DNA of 64,000 bases from Angustibacter sp049994355 (GTDB lineage Bacteria; Actinomycetota; Actinomycetes; Actinomycetales; Angustibacteraceae). Within the stretch, counting starts at the first letter, position 1; each line of letters starts with the position of its first letter. This document shows positions 32,166 through 40,733 of the stretch, one piece after another. A model generated the notes under the pieces. The model was not told the DNA's origin. It searched no databases and saw only the letters and a list, made by a program, of their open reading frames with translations. The stretch is from NCBI RefSeq assembly GCF_049994355.1, contig NZ_CP188257.1, forward strand, positions 2,356,001 to 2,420,000. The letters are read 5' to 3'. The translations under genes and the position numbers were made by a program.

Positions 32166-33415
32166 GCGGTGACCTTCTGCCCCTTGCCGATCACGACGAG
32201 GCCGGACTCGGTGACCGTCAGCCCGCGGGCGCGGTCCTCCTCGGGGTCCATGCCGATCCGGGCCCCTTCGGGGATCACCACGTTCTTGTCGATGATCGCC
32301 CGGCGCACGACCGCGTGCCGGCCGATCTCGACGTTGTCCAGCAGCACGCTGTCGCTGACGCTGGACCACGAGTGGATGTAGCAGTTCGGCGACAGCACCG
32401 AGTTCTCGATGGTCGCTCCGGAGACCACGGTGCCAGGGGAGACCGACGAGTTGACCGCGTGCCCGATCCGACCGTGCCAGCCGTGCACGAACTTCGCCGG
32501 CGGCAGCGACCCGTAGTCGCTGTAGATCGGCCAGTCGTAGTTGTAGAGGTTGAACACCGGGAAGACCGAGATCAGGTCCATGTGTGCGTCGTAGTAGGCG
32601 TCAAGCAGTCCGACGTCCCGCCAGTAGTCGCGGTCGCGGTCCGTCGAGCCCGGCACGTCGTTGTTCTTGAAGTCGTAGACGCCGGCCTCACCGCGCTCCA
32701 CGAAGTCCGGGATGATGTCGCCGCCCATGTCGTGCTGGGTGTCCTCGCCCGCGCTGTCCCGGGTGACCGAGTCGACCAGCGCCCGGGTGTCGAACACGTA
32801 GTTGCCCATCGAGGCCAGCACCTCGTCGGGGGAGTCCGGCAGTCCCACCGGGTCCTTCGGCTTCTCCAGGAACGCGCGGATCCGGCGCGGGTCGTCCGGG
32901 TGGATGTCGATCACCCCGAACTGGTCGGCCAGCTCGATCGGCTGCCGGATGGCGGCCACCGTCGCGGAGGCGCCGGTGTCGATGTGCTGCTCCACCATCT
33001 GCCGGAAGTCCATCCGGTACACGTGGTCCGCACCGACGACCACGGTGATGTCCGGCAGCTCGTCGTGCACCAGGTTCAGGCTCTGGAAGATGGCGTCGGC
33101 ACTGCCCAGGTACCACCGCTTGCCTACCCGCTGCTGCGCGGGCACGGGCGTGATGTAGTTGCCGAGCATGGTGCTCATCCGCCAGGTCTTGCTGATGTGC
33201 CGGTCCAGGCTGTGCGACTTGTACTGGGTCAGCACGACGACCTTGAGGTAGCCGGAGTTCACGATGTTGGACAGCGCGAAGTCGATCAGCCGGTAGATGC
33301 CGCCGTACGGCACTGCCGGCTTGGCCCGGTCGGCGGTCAGCGGCATCAGCCGCTTGCCCTCGCCGCCCGCCAGCACGATCGCCAGGACCTTCGGGTTGCG
33401 CGCACGAGTCGCCAT
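32162..33415 (-). CDS. glgC: Glucose-1-phosphate adenylyltransferase GlgC
   Basis: 417 residues. It makes ADP-glucose from ATP and glucose-1-phosphate for glycogen or maltosyl-phosphate synthesis. The N-terminal signature LAGGEGKRLMPLTADRAKPA, followed by the LIDFALSN segment, and GADHVYRMDF mark the nucleotidyltransferase fold. The C-terminal part has left-handed beta-helix hexapeptide repeats with a VLSPN segment typical of GlgC. It is divergent from glgA, and both use leaderless promoters in a 73-bp intergenic region. Confidence 0.95.
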   Translation of the reverse strand: MATRARNPKVLAIVLAGGEGKRLMPLTADRAKPAVPYGGIYRLIDFALSNIVNSGYLKVVVLTQYKSHSLDRHISKTWRMSTMLGNYITPVPAQQRVGKRWYLGSADAIFQSLNLVHDELPDITVVVGADHVYRMDFRQMVEQHIDTGASATVAAIRQPIELADQFGVIDIHPDDPRRIRAFLEKPKDPVGLPDSPDEVLASMGNYVFDTRALVDSVTRDSAGEDTQHDMGGDIIPDFVERGEAGVYDFKNNDVPGSTDRDRDYWRDVGLLDAYYDAHMDLISVFPVFNLYNYDWPIYSDYGSLPPAKFVHGWHGRIGHAVNSSVSPGTVVSGATIENSVLSPNCYIHSWSSVSDSVLLDNVEIGRHAVVRRAIIDKNVVIPEGARIGMDPEEDRARGLTVTESGLVVIGKGQKVTA

Positions 33416-33421
33416 GTCGCG

Positions 33422-33427
33422 AACCTA
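33422..33427 (-). promoter_or_regulatory. Leaderless -10 hexamer for glgC
   Basis: Minus-strand TAGGTT, 6 nt, then ATG at 33415. Confidence 0.55.
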
Positions 33428-33476
33428 GTCTCCGCGCCGCCCCGCCGCGAGGGGTGCCGACCGGCGGGCACCCCAC

Positions 33477-33482
33477 TACGGT
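33477..33482 (+). promoter_or_regulatory. Leaderless -10 hexamer for glgA
   Basis: TACGGT, 6 nt, then GTG at 33489. Confidence 0.55.
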
Positions 33483-33488
33483 GGGCGG

Positions 33489-34685
33489 GTGCGTATCGAC
33501 GTGCTGTCCCGCGAGTACCCACCGGACGTCTACGGCGGCGCCGGCGTCCACGTTGCCGAACTGGTCCGAGCGCTGCGGTCCGACCCCGGCCGCGACGTCC
33601 GGGTCCGTTGCTTCGGCGGCCCCCGCGACGAGGCGGGCACCACCGGCTATCCGGAGCCGGCCGAGCTGTCCGGCGCCAACGCCGCACTGCGCACCATGGG
33701 CGTCGAGCTGCCGATGGCCCAGGACTGCGAGGGAGCGGACGTCGTCCACTCGCACACCTGGTACGCCAACCTCGGTGGTCACCTGGCGTCGCTGCTGCAC
33801 GGCGTCCCGCACGTGGTGACCGCGCACAGCCTGGAACCGTTGCGGCCGTGGAAGTCCGAGCAGCTCGGTGGCGGCTACGCGCTGTCGTCCTGGGTGGAGC
33901 GCACGGCCTACGAGGCCGCTGCCGCAGTCATCGCGGTCAGCGCGGGGATGCGAGCCGACGTGCTGCGCAGCTACCCGGACGTCGACCCGGCCAGGGTGCA
34001 CGTGGTGCACAACGGGATCGACCCGGTCGACTGGTCCCGTCGGGAGCGGCCCGACGCGGTCCGGGCGCTCGGTGTGGACCCCGGCGCGCCCAGCGTGGTG
34101 TTCGTCGGCCGGATCACCCGGCAGAAGGGGCTGCCGTACTTCTTGCGCGCGTGCGCGCAGCTGCCGCCGGAGGTCCAGCTCGTGCTGTGCGCCGGCGCCC
34201 CGGACACCGCCGAGATCATGGCCGAGGTCGAGGAGCTGGTGCGCGGGCTGCGGCAGAGCCGCGAGGGCGTGGTCTGGATCGACCGCATGCTGGACCGTGA
34301 GGACGTCGTCGCCCTGCTGTCCAGCGGGACCGTCTTCGCCTGCCCGTCGATCTACGAGCCACTCGGAATCGTCAACCTCGAGGCGATGGCCTGCGAGCTG
34401 GCCGTGGTCGCCACCGCGACCGGGGGTATCCCCGAGGTCGTGGTGGACGGCGAGACCGGTTGGCTGGTGCCGATCGAGCAGGTGGACGACGGGTCCGGCA
34501 CGCCCGTCGACCCGGACCGCTTCGTCGCCGACCTCGCCGCGGCGCTGGTCGACGCGGTCTCGGACCCGGCGCGCGCCCGGCGCCGCGGCGCGGCGGGCCG
34601 GCTGCGCGCCGAGCAGGAGTTCGGCTGGACGGCGGTCGCCGAACGCACCCTGGACGTCTATCGGAGCGTTGGAGGAGATCGATGA
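33489..34685 (+). CDS. glgA: Actinobacterial glycogen synthase (GlgA/GlgM type)
   Basis: 398 residues, GT4 family. It opens with REYPPDVYGGAGVH and has HSHTWYANLGG, VVTAHSLEPLRPWK, FVGRITRQKG and the catalytic PSIYEPLGIVNLEAM. It uses ADP-glucose as donor. In mycobacteria the homologue makes maltose-1-phosphate as well as extending glucan, so GlgM activity is possible. Its stop overlaps the start of the following ABC ATPase gene (ATGA at 34682-34685). Confidence 0.93.
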   Translation: MRIDVLSREYPPDVYGGAGVHVAELVRALRSDPGRDVRVRCFGGPRDEAGTTGYPEPAELSGANAALRTMGVELPMAQDCEGADVVHSHTWYANLGGHLASLLHGVPHVVTAHSLEPLRPWKSEQLGGGYALSSWVERTAYEAAAAVIAVSAGMRADVLRSYPDVDPARVHVVHNGIDPVDWSRRERPDAVRALGVDPGAPSVVFVGRITRQKGLPYFLRACAQLPPEVQLVLCAGAPDTAEIMAEVEELVRGLRQSREGVVWIDRMLDREDVVALLSSGTVFACPSIYEPLGIVNLEAMACELAVVATATGGIPEVVVDGETGWLVPIEQVDDGSGTPVDPDRFVADLAAALVDAVSDPARARRRGAAGRLRAEQEFGWTAVAERTLDVYRSVGGDR

Positions 34686-35617
34686 TCGAGGCCCGCAGCC
34701 TCACCAAGCACTACGGCAGCACCGTCGCCGTCAACGACCTCAGCTTCACCGTCCCGCCAGGTGTCGTGACCGGGTTCCTCGGCCCCAACGGGGCGGGCAA
34801 GTCCACGACCATGCGGATGATCCTCGGGCTGGACCACCCGACCAGCGGGACGGCCCTGGTCAACGGCGTGCGGTACGGCCAGCTGAAGGGCCCGCTGCAC
34901 CACGTCGGCGCGCTGCTCGACGCGAAGGACGTGCATCCCGGCCGTACTGCGCAGGCCCATCTGACCGCTCTCGCAGTGAGCAACGGGATCCCGACCAGCC
35001 GGGTCAAGCAGGTGCTCGAGCTGACCGGCATGTCCTCGGTCGCCAAGCGGCGGATCAAGGGGTTCTCGCTCGGCATGTCACAGCGCCTCGGCATCGCCGC
35101 CACGATGCTCGGTGACCCCGAGGTGCTGATGTTCGACGAGCCGGTGAACGGGCTGGACCCGGAGGGCATCCTGTGGATCCGCACATTCATGCGCGGGCTG
35201 GCCGCCGAGGGTCGGACGGTGTTCGTGTCCAGCCACCTGATGAGCGAGATGTCGCTGACCGCGGACCACCTGATCGTGATCGGCCGCGGCAAGCTGCTGG
35301 CGGACGTCGCCACCAAGGCGTTCATCGACGCGAGCTCGTCGAACAGCGTGCGGGTCCGCTCACCGCAGCAGGACGCGCTGGCCGCGCTGCTGCAGGAGCG
35401 CGAGGTACCGGTGCAGCGGGTCGACGGCTACCTGCAGGTGGACGGGCTCACCACCGACCAGGTCGGGGACCTGGCCGCCGCGAACGCGCTCACGGTGCAC
35501 GAGCTGTTCGCCGAGCGCGCGTCCCTGGAGGCGGCCTTCATGGAGATGACCGCGGACAGCGTCGAGTACCACGCCGACGTCCCGGGTTCTCAGGCACCGA
35601 CGAACGGAGGTCAGTGA
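34682..35617 (+). CDS. ABC transporter ATP-binding protein
   Basis: 311 residues: Walker A GPNGAGKST (about 36-44), an unusual signature FSLGMSQRLGIAATML, Walker B VLMFDEPVNGLDPEG and a C-terminal regulatory extension. It pairs with the permease immediately downstream (ATGA overlap). The family is typically used for export of drugs, antibiotics or lipids; the substrate is unknown. It is translationally coupled to glgA, but no functional link is implied. Confidence 0.9.
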   Translation: MIEARSLTKHYGSTVAVNDLSFTVPPGVVTGFLGPNGAGKSTTMRMILGLDHPTSGTALVNGVRYGQLKGPLHHVGALLDAKDVHPGRTAQAHLTALAVSNGIPTSRVKQVLELTGMSSVAKRRIKGFSLGMSQRLGIAATMLGDPEVLMFDEPVNGLDPEGILWIRTFMRGLAAEGRTVFVSSHLMSEMSLTADHLIVIGRGKLLADVATKAFIDASSSNSVRVRSPQQDALAALLQEREVPVQRVDGYLQVDGLTTDQVGDLAAANALTVHELFAERASLEAAFMEMTADSVEYHADVPGSQAPTNGGQ

Positions 35618-36426
35618 TGACCACGACCGTGCCAGCACCCCGGTCCAGCCTGGTGCCGCCCTCGACCACCCGGTTCGACCGGCTGGTGCGCTCCGAGGCC
35701 ATCAAGATGTTCTCGTTGCGCTCCACCGGGGTGACCCTGCTCGCGCTGATCGCGGTGACGGTCGGCATCTCGATCCTGGCCTGCTGGGGGACGATGCAGG
35801 CGCCCGCGGACCAGCTCACCGACATCGACCCGGTGTCGCTGACGTTGTCCGGCCTGGCGTTCGGGCAGCTGGCCATCGCCGTCCTCGGCGCGATGACGAT
35901 CGCCAGCGAGTACAGCACCGGGGGGATCCGCTCCACGCTCACCGCCGTGCCCGGCCGGCTGCACCTGCTCGGCGCCAAGGCGGTCGTGTTCCTGGTGGTC
36001 TCGTTCGTCGTCGGCGCGGTGACCTGTGTGATCGCCTTCGTCGTCGGCAACCTGTTCCTGCACGAGCAGTACCGCTCGGGGTTCGGCGACCCGCACGTGC
36101 TGCGTGCGCTGTTCGGTGGTGCGCTCTACGTGGCCGGCAGCGGGATGTACGGTTTCGCGCTCGGGGCGCTGATCCGGCAGACCGCCGGCGCCATCACCGC
36201 GGCCGTTGCCCTGCTGTTCGTGCTGCCGCCGCTCAGCAACCTGCTGCCCGGCGACTGGGGCGACACCATCACCCGGCACTTCACGTCCAACGCGGGGCAG
36301 CAGGTGATGAGCACGATCCCGCCAGGCGACAACCTCGGGGTCTGGGACGGCTTCTTCTGGTTCACGCTGGAATGGGTGGTGATCCTCGCCGCTGCGGCTG
36401 TGCTGATGCGCAAGCGAGACGCGTGA
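35617..36426 (+). CDS. ABC transporter permease (ABC-2 type)
   Basis: 269 residues with about six hydrophobic helices (near 38-58, 80-105, 118-140, 165-185, 190-210, 245-262) and the ABC-2-like segment GAMTIASEYSTGGIRSTLTAVP. It is the membrane partner of the preceding ATPase; GGAGG sits upstream of the overlapping start. A perfect 12-bp palindrome GACGGCGCCGTC (36436-36447) lies just beyond its stop, at the convergent end with the next gene. Confidence 0.88.
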   Translation: MTTTVPAPRSSLVPPSTTRFDRLVRSEAIKMFSLRSTGVTLLALIAVTVGISILACWGTMQAPADQLTDIDPVSLTLSGLAFGQLAIAVLGAMTIASEYSTGGIRSTLTAVPGRLHLLGAKAVVFLVVSFVVGAVTCVIAFVVGNLFLHEQYRSGFGDPHVLRALFGGALYVAGSGMYGFALGALIRQTAGAITAAVALLFVLPPLSNLLPGDWGDTITRHFTSNAGQQVMSTIPPGDNLGVWDGFFWFTLEWVVILAAAAVLMRKRDA

Positions 36427-36445
36427 GGCAGCAGGGACGGCGCCG

Positions 36446-37228
36446 TCAGTCAGGTACGTGGATCGGCGAGTTGACCGCGGCGACGAGGGCACGACGGCTC
36501 ACGTCGTCGAGCTGACGGAGCTCCTCGTCGCGGCGGGTGGCCTCCCACCCGTTCACCGCGGCGCCGTCGTCCTCCCGGGCCAGCTCGACGATCGAGCGCA
36601 CCCGCCACGCGAGGTCCAGGACGCGCACCGCCCGCGGCGGCGTGGACGACGGCCAGGGCACGTCGGCTCCCTGGCGCAGGTCGTCGATCCGGTCAGACGC
36701 GTCCGGACGCCAGCGCGCCAGGTCCAGGTCGTGCAGCGCGTCCGTCGCACGCAGCAGCGCCTCCCGCAGCTCGCGCTCGGCCTCGCCGACAGTCGTGGTC
36801 AGCGGGGCCACCGGCGGCGAGCAGTCGACGACCTGCCAGATCACCTGGTGGCCGACCTCGTAGACCGACCCGAACTCGTACACCTCGGGGATGAGCGCTA
36901 TCGGCGGGCCGCCTACGGTCACCAGGCACTCACCGGCTTCGATCGCGGCCTCGTTGACGGACGCCGGCCCGGGCAGCGCGGACGGGTCGCCGGGGACCGG
37001 TAGGACCAGCCGAAGCGCACGCACGTGCTGGTCGCGCAGCCCCGCCAGCAGCTCACCGAGCCGTCCCGGCAGAGCGAGCGGCTCGAGCTGGCTGGCGTCC
37101 GCGGTCGCCACCTCGTGCCGCTCGTCGTCACCCTGGACGGCACGCAGCAGCGCACCGGCGTTGGCCCGGCCGGACAGCACCGGCCCGGCCCACAACGCCA
37201 GCACGGCGGCGCGGGGCAACGGGTTCAT
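36446..37228 (-). CDS. Conserved hypothetical actinobacterial protein
   Basis: 260 residues, no signal peptide or membrane segment. It contains recognisable blocks (ALWAGPVLSGRA, ECLVTVGGPPIALIPEVYEFGS, LDLAWRVRSIVELA) that I associate with an uncharacterised actinobacterial family; no catalytic motif is evident. It has its own leaderless promoter and is divergent from the ABC ATPase gene that follows. Function unknown. Confidence 0.75.
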   Translation of the reverse strand: MNPLPRAAVLALWAGPVLSGRANAGALLRAVQGDDERHEVATADASQLEPLALPGRLGELLAGLRDQHVRALRLVLPVPGDPSALPGPASVNEAAIEAGECLVTVGGPPIALIPEVYEFGSVYEVGHQVIWQVVDCSPPVAPLTTTVGEAERELREALLRATDALHDLDLARWRPDASDRIDDLRQGADVPWPSSTPPRAVRVLDLAWRVRSIVELAREDDGAAVNGWEATRRDEELRQLDDVSRRALVAAVNSPIHVPD

Positions 37229-37234
37229 GGGATG

Positions 37235-37240
37235 AGGCTA
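37235..37240 (-). promoter_or_regulatory. Leaderless -10 hexamer for the hypothetical gene
   Basis: Minus-strand TAGCCT, 6 nt, then ATG at 37228. Confidence 0.5.
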
Positions 37241-37251
37241 CGTCCGTGCCA

Positions 37252-37257
37252 TAGTCT
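37252..37257 (+). promoter_or_regulatory. -10 hexamer placing transcription start at a mini-ORF
   Basis: TAGTCT, 7 nt, then ATG at 37265. The spacing predicts a leaderless transcript starting on the 11-codon ORF, not on the ABC gene itself. Confidence 0.5.
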
Positions 37258-37264
37258 CGCCATC

Positions 37265-37300
37265 ATGGTTTCCAGGACGTTGCGCGGTGATGGCGCATGA
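37265..37300 (+). CDS. Leaderless 11-residue leader peptide (MVSRTLRGDGA)
   Basis: A short in-frame ORF: ATG at 37265 positioned 7 nt after a TANNNT box, stop TGA at 37298-37300 overlapping the ATG of the ABC ATPase gene as ATGA. No good ribosome site precedes the ABC start, so ribosomes could reach it by termination-reinitiation from this peptide. This is inference from geometry. The peptide has no obvious regulatory residue run. Confidence 0.5.
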   Translation: MVSRTLRGDGA

Positions 37301-38079
37301 GCGACGTCCTGGCGATGGCCGGGGTCACCGTCGTCCGCGGCGGTTCGACCCTGCTGGAAGACGTGACCTGGGAGGTCAGCGAGGGGGAGCGCTGGGTCGT
37401 GCTCGGCCCGAACGGGGCCGGCAAGACCACGCTGCTGCAGATCGCGGCCGCCCGGATGCATCCCACCCACGGCGTCGCCGGCGTGCTCGGCGAGGTGCTC
37501 GGCGCGGTCGACGTGTTCGAGCTGCGCCCGCGGGTCGGCCTGGCCAGCTCGTCGCTGTCCGAACGGATCCCGGGCGGCGAGCGGGTCGGCGACGTGGTGG
37601 TCACCGCGTCGTACAGCGTGACCGGTCGGTGGATCGAGCAGTACGACGCACTGGACCACGGCCGCGCCGCGCAGCTGCTGGACACCCTTGGTGTCGGTCA
37701 CCTCGCGGACCGCACCTTCGGCACGCTGAGCGAGGGCGAGCGCAAGCGGGTGCAGATCGCCCGGGCGCTGATGACCGACCCCGAGCTGATGCTGCTCGAC
37801 GAGCCTGCGGCCGGGCTCGACCTCGGCGGGCGCGAGGACCTCGTGCGCCGGCTGGGCGTGATCGCCGAGGACATCTACGCGCCGGCTCTTGTGCTGGTCA
37901 CCCACCACGTCGAGGAGATCCCGCCGAACTTCACCGACGTGCTGCTGCTGCGCGGTGGACGGGTCGTGGCCGCCGGCCCGCTGGAGGTCACTCTGACCCA
38001 GGAGAACCTCGAGCAGACGTTCGGGCTGGCGCTGGTGCTGGAGCGGCACGGCGACCGCTGGACGGCGCGGGCCCGCTAG
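37297..38079 (+). CDS. ABC transporter ATP-binding protein
   Basis: 260 residues: Walker A GPNGAGKTT (about 35), signature LSEGERKRVQIARAL, Walker B LMLLDEPAAGLDLGGRE and switch His in LVTHHVEEIP. It resembles the stand-alone actinobacterial ATPases related to ModF/molybdate-type ABC proteins. No permease gene is adjacent, so its partner is unknown. Translation is probably coupled to the mini-ORF that ends on its start codon. Confidence 0.88.
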   Translation: MSDVLAMAGVTVVRGGSTLLEDVTWEVSEGERWVVLGPNGAGKTTLLQIAAARMHPTHGVAGVLGEVLGAVDVFELRPRVGLASSSLSERIPGGERVGDVVVTASYSVTGRWIEQYDALDHGRAAQLLDTLGVGHLADRTFGTLSEGERKRVQIARALMTDPELMLLDEPAAGLDLGGREDLVRRLGVIAEDIYAPALVLVTHHVEEIPPNFTDVLLLRGGRVVAAGPLEVTLTQENLEQTFGLALVLERHGDRWTARAR

Positions 38080-38119
38080 CCGCGGCAATCCGCGCTGTCC
38101 GCGGCCACGAACCCCGGGC

Positions 38120-39010
38120 ATGAGCAACCCGAAGGTCTCCGCCAGCAGGATTCGCGAGCACGTGCAGCGGCTCGGCGAGAAGTACCCGCCGATCCCTCTG
38201 GACTCGGCGGACTTCACCGTGCGCGATCCGCGGGGGGTCCGCGAGCGCTTCGCCGATGTGCTGTCCTACATGGCGCGGGTCGAGATGGAGGTCGAGCGCA
38301 ACGTGCTCGAGCTGGCCGTCATGCTGCCCGGCTCGCCGGAGACCGACCTGGTGTTCGCCAACGACGTCTGGGGGCCGCAGGAGGAGCACCACGGTGCGCT
38401 GCTCGACGAGCTGAGCCAGCAGATCGGGCTGGCGCCCACGCAGGCCGACCTGGACACGATCAGCCCGAAGGTGCGGCTGCTCGGCGCTCTGGCGCACCTG
38501 CGGCCGATGCACGAGATCATCCGGCTGCTCTACTACTTCACCGGCGCAGCCACCGAGCGCTCGGCGACCATCGCCTACCAGGCGCTCAGCCAGGGCCTGG
38601 CCACGATGGGCGAGGACGCCGTCAAGCGCACCGTGATCGACGCGATCAAGGCGCAGGAGCCGGGTCACTTCGCCTTCTACCGGATGAGCGCGACGCACCT
38701 CGTGCAGTCCGGTGCGCTGGCACCCTGGCAGCTGCAGCTCACCCGCTTCCTGCGCTCACGCACCTTCGGGCTGGTCGGCGCCGGGACCATCGAGCAGCAG
38801 GCGGACTACGGCGCGCTGATCGTCGAGATGGACCTGGAGCAGCAGATCGAGCACCACGTGCGGGACATCGCTCGGGTCGAGGCGCACCTGCTGTGGGCGA
38901 ACGACCAGGGGATGTCGGTGCCCGGTTACGCGCTCAAGGCTTTTCGGGACGCCGCCCACCTCTATCGCGAGCGCGCGGCCCGGGACACGAATCTCGTCAC
39001 CGCGGCCTGA
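38120..39010 (+). CDS. Ferritin-like di-iron protein
   Basis: 296 residues, almost entirely helical. Carboxylate/His motifs fit a four-helix di-iron bundle: EVERNVLEL, EEHHGALLDEL (ExxH), EPGHFAFYR (ExxH) and EQQIEHHVRDIARVE. The family is related to acyl-ACP desaturases or ferritin-like oxygenases and is sometimes misnamed LepA. Substrate unknown. The gene is 40 bases after the ABC ATPase gene. It ends near a short 6-bp hairpin (CTGACC/GGTCAG, 39007-39027) facing the transglycosylase gene. Confidence 0.75.
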   Translation: MSNPKVSASRIREHVQRLGEKYPPIPLDSADFTVRDPRGVRERFADVLSYMARVEMEVERNVLELAVMLPGSPETDLVFANDVWGPQEEHHGALLDELSQQIGLAPTQADLDTISPKVRLLGALAHLRPMHEIIRLLYYFTGAATERSATIAYQALSQGLATMGEDAVKRTVIDAIKAQEPGHFAFYRMSATHLVQSGALAPWQLQLTRFLRSRTFGLVGAGTIEQQADYGALIVEMDLEQQIEHHVRDIARVEAHLLWANDQGMSVPGYALKAFRDAAHLYRERAARDTNLVTAA

Positions 39011-39023
39011 CCACGACCTCAGG

Positions 39024-40121
39024 TCAGAGGTAGTCGAGCCGGATCTGCTGCTGGACGGACAGCACCAGCTCCACGTACCAGTCCGCGTGGTTGTACCGGT
39101 ACAAGGCGGCGCGCACCCCGGACGGCGACCCGGCCCCACCGCTGCACAGGTAGTGCGCAGCGGTGAAGACCGCGTCGGCGGGGGAGTAGGGGTCGAGCCG
39201 GCCGTCGTGGTCGCCGTCCACCGAGTAGGCGTCGAAGGTGGCCGGCATGAACTGCATCGGCCCCACCGCGCCCGCCGAGCTGACCCCGGCGTTGCGGCCG
39301 TGCCCGCTCTCCACCTGCCCCACCGCCGCCAGCAGCGTCCAGTCCATCCCGGTGCAGGTCGCAGCGGCGGCCCGGTAGAGCCGGAAGTACTCCGCGGGCG
39401 GCGCCTGGGCCCTGGCCGCGCCGATGGCTGCGTCCTGTCCCATGCGGGCCGCGGCGCGGGCGGCGGCGAGCGCCCGCGACGCCTGCTCGGCCTCGGTCAT
39501 CGACCGAGCCGTCGCGCTGAGCGCGTCCAGCGTGTGCTGCGCCTGATCCAGCAGCTCCTGCACCTGTCCCGCCTGACGGGTGAGGTCGGCCGCGGTGACC
39601 ACGGCGGCGTCCGCCGCGCGGCCCTGAGCGTCGGCGACGTCGGCGAGGTGGTCAGCGCTCTGCTGCGCCTCGTCGGCCAGTGCCGAGGTGGAGGACAGCA
39701 CGCGGTCCACGCTGATCAACCTGGTCGCCAGGTCCGCCATGCTGTGCGACTCGAACACGGAGTTCAGCAGCCCGGCCTGGCCACCGCTGAGGTAGAGCGC
39801 CCGGGCCGAGGCCCCGGCTCGGTCCTGCGCCGCGTCGGCCTCGGCCTGGGCATCGGCGCGCTCGCCGTCCGCGGTCAGGTACTCGCTGACCTGGCCCCCG
39901 ACCCCGCTCAGGGCGTCCTCGTAGGCGCGGCGGGCCACCGCCAGCCTCAGCTCGATGCTTTGCACCTGGGCGGCCGCGTCCCTTGCCTGCCGACGGGCAC
40001 CGGCGGCGTCCTCTGCGTGCGCGGGTACTGCCGACGTCCAGTTCAGCGCGACGCACGCGCACGAGGCGGCCACCCGCCAGGTCCACCTGGCGGCACGAGC
40101 AGGTCGTCCGCCGGTGTCCAC
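39024..40121 (-). CDS. Secreted lytic transglycosylase
   Basis: 365 residues with an N-terminal signal-like segment (TWRVAASCACVALNWTSAVPA, predicted cleavage after AHA near 36). A long Ala/Gln-rich coiled-coil region follows (about 40-235), then a MltB/SLT-type lytic transglycosylase domain with catalytic Glu in AAVGQVESGHGRN (about 270), GAVGPMQFMP and YNHADWYV. It cleaves peptidoglycan glycan strands outside the membrane. The coiled coil may be a regulator or septal partner. Confidence 0.9.
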   Translation of the reverse strand: MDTGGRPARAARWTWRVAASCACVALNWTSAVPAHAEDAAGARRQARDAAAQVQSIELRLAVARRAYEDALSGVGGQVSEYLTADGERADAQAEADAAQDRAGASARALYLSGGQAGLLNSVFESHSMADLATRLISVDRVLSSTSALADEAQQSADHLADVADAQGRAADAAVVTAADLTRQAGQVQELLDQAQHTLDALSATARSMTEAEQASRALAAARAAARMGQDAAIGAARAQAPPAEYFRLYRAAAATCTGMDWTLLAAVGQVESGHGRNAGVSSAGAVGPMQFMPATFDAYSVDGDHDGRLDPYSPADAVFTAAHYLCSGGAGSPSGVRAALYRYNHADWYVELVLSVQQQIRLDYL

Positions 40122-40259
40122 GGCGCACTATCGGCCAGGACGCTGGTCGACTTGATCGTCGCGTGGGAGGGTGAGCCGCCCGGCGGAACCAAGGCACGCA
40201 GCCGGACGTCAAGACTGCGGGGGACGGGTGCACTCGTCCGCTCGGGAGAGGGTGGAGGC

Positions 40260-40733
40260 ATGGACTGGCTGACCGAGTACCCGGCGCTGAGCTGGGTCGG
40301 CCTGGCACTCCTGCTGGGCGCCATCGAGGTCGCCACGCTGGACCTGATCTTCATCATGCTCGCGCTGGGTGCGCTGGGTGCCGCGGTCGCTGCGGCTCTG
40401 GGTGCGGGCTTCGCGGTCCAGGTCATCGTCTTCGCGGTCGTCGCGATGCTGCTGCTCGGCGTGCTGCGTCCGATGGCGCTGCGCCGGCTGCGGGCCGGCG
40501 ACCCGATCCTGACCGGTGCGGCGGCCATGGTCGGCCGACACGCGCTGGTCGTCGAGACCGTCACCGAGACCGGGGGGCGGATCAAGCTGCACGGCGAGAT
40601 CTGGTCAGCCCGCACCAAGCGCAAGGGGCCGCCCGAGGCGATCCTGCCCGGTGTGGACGTCACCGTGCTCGAGATCCAAGGGGCGACCGCGATCGTGGCC
40701 GCCGAGGAACCAGAATCGGAGAGCCCCTCGTGA
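40260..40733 (+). CDS. NfeD-like membrane protein
   Basis: 157 residues: two to three transmembrane helices in residues about 10-80 (WVGLALLLGAIEVATLDLIF, VQVIVFAVVAMLLLGVL) then a C-terminal OB-fold-like domain (GRHALVVETVTETGGRIKLHGEIWSA). Short NfeD proteins sit with SPFH proteins in membrane microdomains, as here. The ATG has GGAGAGGG about 8 nt upstream. Its TGA overlaps the GTG of the next gene. Confidence 0.88.
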   Translation: MDWLTEYPALSWVGLALLLGAIEVATLDLIFIMLALGALGAAVAAALGAGFAVQVIVFAVVAMLLLGVLRPMALRRLRAGDPILTGAAAMVGRHALVVETVTETGGRIKLHGEIWSARTKRKGPPEAILPGVDVTVLEIQGATAIVAAEEPESESPS

